Assembly: GCA_023392205.1 (NCBI GenBank)
Contig: JAEVZN010000243.1
Coordinates: forward strand, 1-8,297
Reading direction: 5' to 3'
Length of the DNA: 8,297 nt
Source of the DNA: Pseudomonadota bacterium
GTDB lineage: Bacteria; Pseudomonadota; Alphaproteobacteria; Rhizobiales; Xanthobacteraceae
The notes under the pieces were generated by a model that was not told the DNA's origin, ran no database searches, and saw only the letters and a program-made list of their open reading frames with translations. Below are positions 5,057 to 8,297 of this stretch, one piece after another. The position numbers and the translations under genes are program-made. Position 1 is the first letter of the stretch, and every line of letters starts with the position of its first letter.

Positions 5057-6898
5057 TCACGACGCCACCCGGATCGGCTTCACCTTGAGCTGGTCGAGAT
5101 GGTCGCCGATGGTGCGCGCGATGTGGCGGGCGGTGATCGGCGTGCCGTCATAATGCAGCACCGGAATAAGCCGCACCGGATCGATGCCGCATTCGTTGAC
5201 GATCAGAGAGCGCATCTGCGCATCGCGGTTCTGCTCCACGACATAGACGAAGTCGTGGTCGGCGACGAAGCTTGCGACACTCGAATGGAACGGGAAGGCG
5301 CGCAGCCGCATCCGGTCGAGAGTGTGCCCGCGGGCTTCGATCAGGCCGATCGCCTCATCCATGGCCGGTGCAGTTGAGCCGTAATAGATCACGCCGTATT
5401 TGGTCGGCCTGTCGGCGCGCATCACCTGCGGCTGCGGCACGATATCCCTGGCGGTCTCGAACTTGCGCAGCAGGCGCTGCATGTTGTCGACATAGGCCGC
5501 GCCTTCCTCAGTATATTTCGCATAGCGGTCGCGCGAGGTGCCGCGGGTGAAGAAGGAGCCCTTGGTCGGATGCGTGCCGGGATAGGTGCGGTAGGGAATG
5601 CCGTCGCCATGCACGTCGAGATAGCGGCCGAATTCGGTGCCGGCATCCAGCTCGGCATGGGTCATGACCTTGCCGCGATCGTATTGGCGCGCATCGTCCC
5701 ATTTCAACGGCGCGCAGAGCCTGTGGTTCATGCCGATATCCAGATCGAGCATGACGAAGACCGGTGTCTGCAGGCGGTCGGCCAGATCGAAGGAGAGGGC
5801 GCCGAACTCGAACGCCTCATGCGGGTCTTCCGGCAGCAGCATCACATGCTTGGTGTCGCCATGCGAGGCATAGGCGCAGGAGATCAGATCGCATTGCTGG
5901 GTGCGGGTCGGCATGCCTGTAGAGGGGCCGGCGCGCTGCACGTTGAAGATGACCGAGGGAATTTCGGCGAAATAGGCGAGCCCGATGAATTCCTGCATCA
6001 GCGAGATACCGGGGCCGGATGTGGCGGTGAAGGCGCGCGCGCCGTTCCAGGCGGCGCCGATCACCATGCCGATGGAGGACAATTCGTCCTCGGCCTGGAT
6101 GATGGCGTATTTGGCCTCGCCCGTCTCCTTGTCGACGCGTAGCTTCGCGCAATAGCGGGTGAAGGCATCGGCGAGTGAGGAGGACGGCGTGATCGGATAC
6201 CAGGCGCAGACGGTGGCGCCGCCATAGACCGCGCCGAGCGCCGCCGCAGCATTGCCCTCGATGAAGATGCGGTCGCCGATCTTGTCGGAGGCCTGCACGC
6301 GCAGCCCGATCGGGCATTGCAGATTGTCCAGCGCCCAGGTGCGGCCGAGATGCAAGGCGTGCACGTTGGGACCGATCAGCTTGTCCTTGCCTTTGTATTG
6401 CTCGCCGATCAGCGTCTCGATCACCTTTGCGTCCATATCGAGCAAGGCCGACAGCACGCCAAGATAGATGATGTTCTTGAACAACTGGCGCTGGCGCGGG
6501 TCGCTGTATTCGCGGTTGGCGATCGCCGTCAGCGGCACGCCGATGACATTGATGTCCTCGCGGAATTTCGATTGCGGCAAAGGCTTGGTGGAGTCGTAGA
6601 GGAGATATCCTCCCGGCTCGATCATCGCCACGTCCTTGTCGAAGGTCTGCGGATTCATCGCCACCATGAAATCGACGCCGCCGCGCGCGCCGAGATGGCC
6701 GTCTTCCGTGACCCGCACTTCATACCAGGTCGGCAGCCCCTGGATGTTGGACGGGAAGTTGTTGCGCGGCGAGACCGGTACGCCCATGCGCATCACCGCG
6801 CGGCCGAACATTTCGTTCGCGCTGGCCGAGCCGGAGCCGTTCACATTGGCAAAGCGAATGACGAAATCGTTTACGCTGCTGAGCGCGCCTGCTGGCAT
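5057..6898 (-). CDS. korA: 2-oxoacid:ferredoxin oxidoreductase alpha subunit (fused gamma-alpha)
   Basis: The 613-residue protein is the partner of KorB. Residues 1 to about 195 form the gamma domain, with signature segments VNGSGSASANEMFGRAVMRMG and ARGGVDFMVAMNP. From about residue 213 (FIEGNAAAALGAVYGG) the alpha domain begins, with YPITPSSSLADAF (234-246), TATSGPGISLMQEF (291-304) and FNVQRAGPSTGMPTRTQQ (318-335), the conserved TPP/CoA-facing region. It carries no ferredoxin domain, which distinguishes it from indolepyruvate oxidoreductase alpha and single-chain pyruvate enzymes. The gamma-alpha order and length fit the KorA type of alphaproteobacteria, betaproteobacteria and mycobacteria. 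The start ATG lies 28 bases inside the end of korC and has a good ribosome binding site. It is followed 47 bases later by the small exported-protein gene. The assignment to the family is firm; 2-oxoglutarate as the substrate is inferred from the KorC neighbour. Confidence 0.93.
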   Translation of the reverse strand: MPAGALSSVNDFVIRFANVNGSGSASANEMFGRAVMRMGVPVSPRNNFPSNIQGLPTWYEVRVTEDGHLGARGGVDFMVAMNPQTFDKDVAMIEPGGYLLYDSTKPLPQSKFREDINVIGVPLTAIANREYSDPRQRQLFKNIIYLGVLSALLDMDAKVIETLIGEQYKGKDKLIGPNVHALHLGRTWALDNLQCPIGLRVQASDKIGDRIFIEGNAAAALGAVYGGATVCAWYPITPSSSLADAFTRYCAKLRVDKETGEAKYAIIQAEDELSSIGMVIGAAWNGARAFTATSGPGISLMQEFIGLAYFAEIPSVIFNVQRAGPSTGMPTRTQQCDLISCAYASHGDTKHVMLLPEDPHEAFEFGALSFDLADRLQTPVFVMLDLDIGMNHRLCAPLKWDDARQYDRGKVMTHAELDAGTEFGRYLDVHGDGIPYRTYPGTHPTKGSFFTRGTSRDRYAKYTEEGAAYVDNMQRLLRKFETARDIVPQPQVMRADRPTKYGVIYYGSTAPAMDEAIGLIEARGHTLDRMRLRAFPFHSSVASFVADHDFVYVVEQNRDAQMRSLIVNECGIDPVRLIPVLHYDGTPITARHIARTIGDHLDQLKVKPIRVAS

Positions 6899-8297
6899 CT
6901 CTTCTCACCTGCATGTGCCATTTCGATCAGGTATTTCTGCATGTCCCAGGCGCCGGTCGGGCAGCGTTCGGCGCACAGCCCGCAATGCAGGCAGACATCC
7001 TCATCCTTCACCATCACCCGTCCGGTCTTGAGCCCGTCCTGCACGTAGAGGTCCTGCGTGAGGTTGGTGGCCGGGGCCTCCAGCCGCTGGCGCAGATCGG
7101 CCTCTTCGCCATTCGGCGTGAAGGTGATGCAATCCATCGGGCAGATATCGACGCAGGCATCGCACTCGATGCAAAGCTGCGCCGCGAACACCGTCTGCAC
7201 GTCGCAATTGAGGCAGCGATGCGCCTCGCCGAGCGCAAGCCGCGGATCGTAGCCGAGTTCGACCTCGGCCTTGATATCGCGCAAAGCCACGACCTTCTCA
7301 CGCAGCGGCACCCGGTAGCGGGTGTCGAGCGTGATGTCGTTGTCGTAGGACCATTCGTGGATGCCCATCTTCTGGCTGACGACCTCCACATGCGGCAATG
7401 GTCGCTCGGTGATGTCCTCGCCCGACAGCATCCTGTGGATGGACAAGGCCGCGTCGTGGCCATGCGCCACCGCCCAGATGATGTTTTTCGGCCCGAAGGC
7501 AGCGTCGCCGCCGAAAAACACTTTCGGGTTGGTGGAGACGAAGGTCTTTTCGTCCACGACCGGCATGTTCCATTTGTCGAAGTCGATGCCGATATCGCGT
7601 TCGATCCACGGATAGGCATTCTCCTGGCCGACCGCGACCAGCACGTCGTCGCACGGAAAATGCTCGTCGGGCTCGCCGGCCGGGACCAGCTTGCGGCGGC
7701 CCTTGTCGTCATATTCGGCCTTCACCTTCTCGAAAGTGATGCCGGTGAGCTTGCCGTTCTCGTGCGTGAAGAATTTCGGCACGAGGTAATTGTGGATCGG
7801 GATATCCTCATGCATGGCGTCTTCCTTCTCCCAGGGAGACGCCTTCATTTCCTCAAAGCCCGACCGCACCACGACCTTCACGTCCTCGCCGCCGAGACGA
7901 CGCGCGGAGCGGCAGCAATCCATCGCCGTGTTGCCGCCACCCAGCACGATGACGCGCTTGCCGATCTTGTCGATATGCCCGAACGCAATCGAGGACAGCC
8001 AGTCGATGCCGATATGGATGTTTTTCGCCGCCTCTTCGCGGCCGGGAATGTCGAGATCGCGGCCGCGCGGGGCACCCGAGCCGACAAAGATCGCGTCGTA
8101 ATTCTCCGCCAGCAAGCTTTTCAGCGATTCCACACGCTGGCCGCCACGAAACTCGACACCTAGATCGAGGATGTAGCCGGTCTCCTCGTCGATCACCTCA
8201 TCCGGCAGGCGGAATTTCGGAATCTGCGTGCGCATCATGCCGCCGGCTTTGGGATCGCCGTCATAGACGACACATTCATAACCGAGCGGCGCCAGAT
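6871..8297 (-). CDS. korC: FAD/NADPH- and [4Fe-4S]-binding electron-transfer subunit, KorC-like (5' end outside window)
   Basis: 474 residues are visible; the reading frame stays open to the right edge, so the ATG at 8238 is internal. The family is GltD-like: a FAD half starting before the window (LGYECVVYDGDPKAGGMM), an inserted NADPH-binding fold with VIVLGGGNTAMDC and a following VVVRSGFEEM, and the FAD-closing GGDAAFGP. The C-terminus is a double-cluster ferredoxin domain: CLNC (7204-7215), CIECDACVDICP (7138-7173) and CLHCGLCAERCP (6958-6993). Such proteins move electrons between NADPH and ferredoxin-type clusters. Together with KorA and KorB it resembles the third subunit of the 2-oxoglutarate:NADP+ oxidoreductase described from Azoarcus evansii and Thauera. 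The Gly-x-Gly-x-x-Ala pattern and the Arg after the fold favour NADPH over NADH. Its stop lies within the korA start region. A stand-alone glutamate-synthase-like small subunit is less likely in this setting. Confidence 0.88.
   Translation of the reverse strand, partial: LAPLGYECVVYDGDPKAGGMMRTQIPKFRLPDEVIDEETGYILDLGVEFRGGQRVESLKSLLAENYDAIFVGSGAPRGRDLDIPGREEAAKNIHIGIDWLSSIAFGHIDKIGKRVIVLGGGNTAMDCCRSARRLGGEDVKVVVRSGFEEMKASPWEKEDAMHEDIPIHNYLVPKFFTHENGKLTGITFEKVKAEYDDKGRRKLVPAGEPDEHFPCDDVLVAVGQENAYPWIERDIGIDFDKWNMPVVDEKTFVSTNPKVFFGGDAAFGPKNIIWAVAHGHDAALSIHRMLSGEDITERPLPHVEVVSQKMGIHEWSYDNDITLDTRYRVPLREKVVALRDIKAEVELGYDPRLALGEAHRCLNCDVQTVFAAQLCIECDACVDICPMDCITFTPNGEEADLRQRLEAPATNLTQDLYVQDGLKTGRVMVKDEDVCLHCGLCAERCPTGAWDMQKYLIEMAHAGEKRCQQARSAA
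6904..6910 (-). promoter_or_regulatory. Ribosome binding site of korA within korC coding sequence
   Basis: The minus strand reads AGGTGAG, then AAGAG, then ATG (6898-6896). AGGTGA is a good match to the ribosome anti-Shine-Dalgarno sequence at a suitable distance. It lies in the last codons of korC, so korA translation is set up within the upstream gene. Confidence 0.6.

Noticed and set aside
6913..8163. 416-codon plus-strand open frame opposite korC
   Set aside because: It is the complement of a gene with clear NADPH and [4Fe-4S] motifs. The translation is His/Arg/Asp-rich, as expected from reversed coding sequence.
6871..8238. ATG at 8238 as the korC start
   Set aside because: The frame stays open upstream to the window edge and encodes a continuing FAD-binding fold (YECVVYDGDPKAGG), so this Met is internal.

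Overview
This GC-rich window has dense, tightly packed coding and reads like an alphaproteobacterium, most likely Hyphomicrobiales (Bradyrhizobium, Rhodopseudomonas or Xanthobacteraceae-like). That placement rests on protein flavour and base composition and is an inference. It looks chromosomal: I see no mobile element, CRISPR array, tRNA or rRNA.

Layout. Bases 1-50 hold the first codons of a minus-strand membrane protein, possibly a Ca2+/Na+ antiporter of the YrbG type. It is divergent from a plus-strand 23S rRNA pseudouridine synthase (rluC-like, 286-1638), which carries a long basic, disordered N-terminal tail. Next comes a small plus-strand gene for a probable exported proline-rich protein of unknown function (about 1732-2265), with a candidate promoter and dyad before it. 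A 183-base convergent gap with a hairpin and a short direct repeat separates this from a minus-strand block that fills the rest of the window.

The minus-strand block, in transcription order (right to left), is: korC-like FAD/NADPH and double [4Fe-4S] electron-transfer subunit (6871 to beyond 8297, 5' end outside the window); korA, a gamma-alpha fused 2-oxoacid:ferredoxin oxidoreductase subunit (5057-6898); a small exported DUF3828-like protein (4572-5009); korB, the thiamine diphosphate subunit (3520-4575); and, 114 bases further on, an aldo/keto reductase (2449-3405). korC and korA overlap by 28 bases. The exported-protein gene and korB overlap by 4 bases (ATGA). The first four genes therefore look like one translationally coupled operon. 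Membership of the aldo/keto reductase is possible but not shown.

How they may work together: KorA and KorB would oxidise a 2-oxoacid, probably 2-oxoglutarate, with CoA to an acyl-CoA and CO2. Electrons would pass to the iron-sulfur clusters of KorC and through FAD to NADP+, or in reverse. This resembles the three-subunit 2-oxoglutarate:NADP+ oxidoreductase known from aromatic-degrading betaproteobacteria such as Azoarcus and Thauera. The most unusual point is that a gene for a secreted protein is wedged between two subunit genes of this cytoplasmic, oxygen-sensitive type of enzyme and is translationally coupled to korB.
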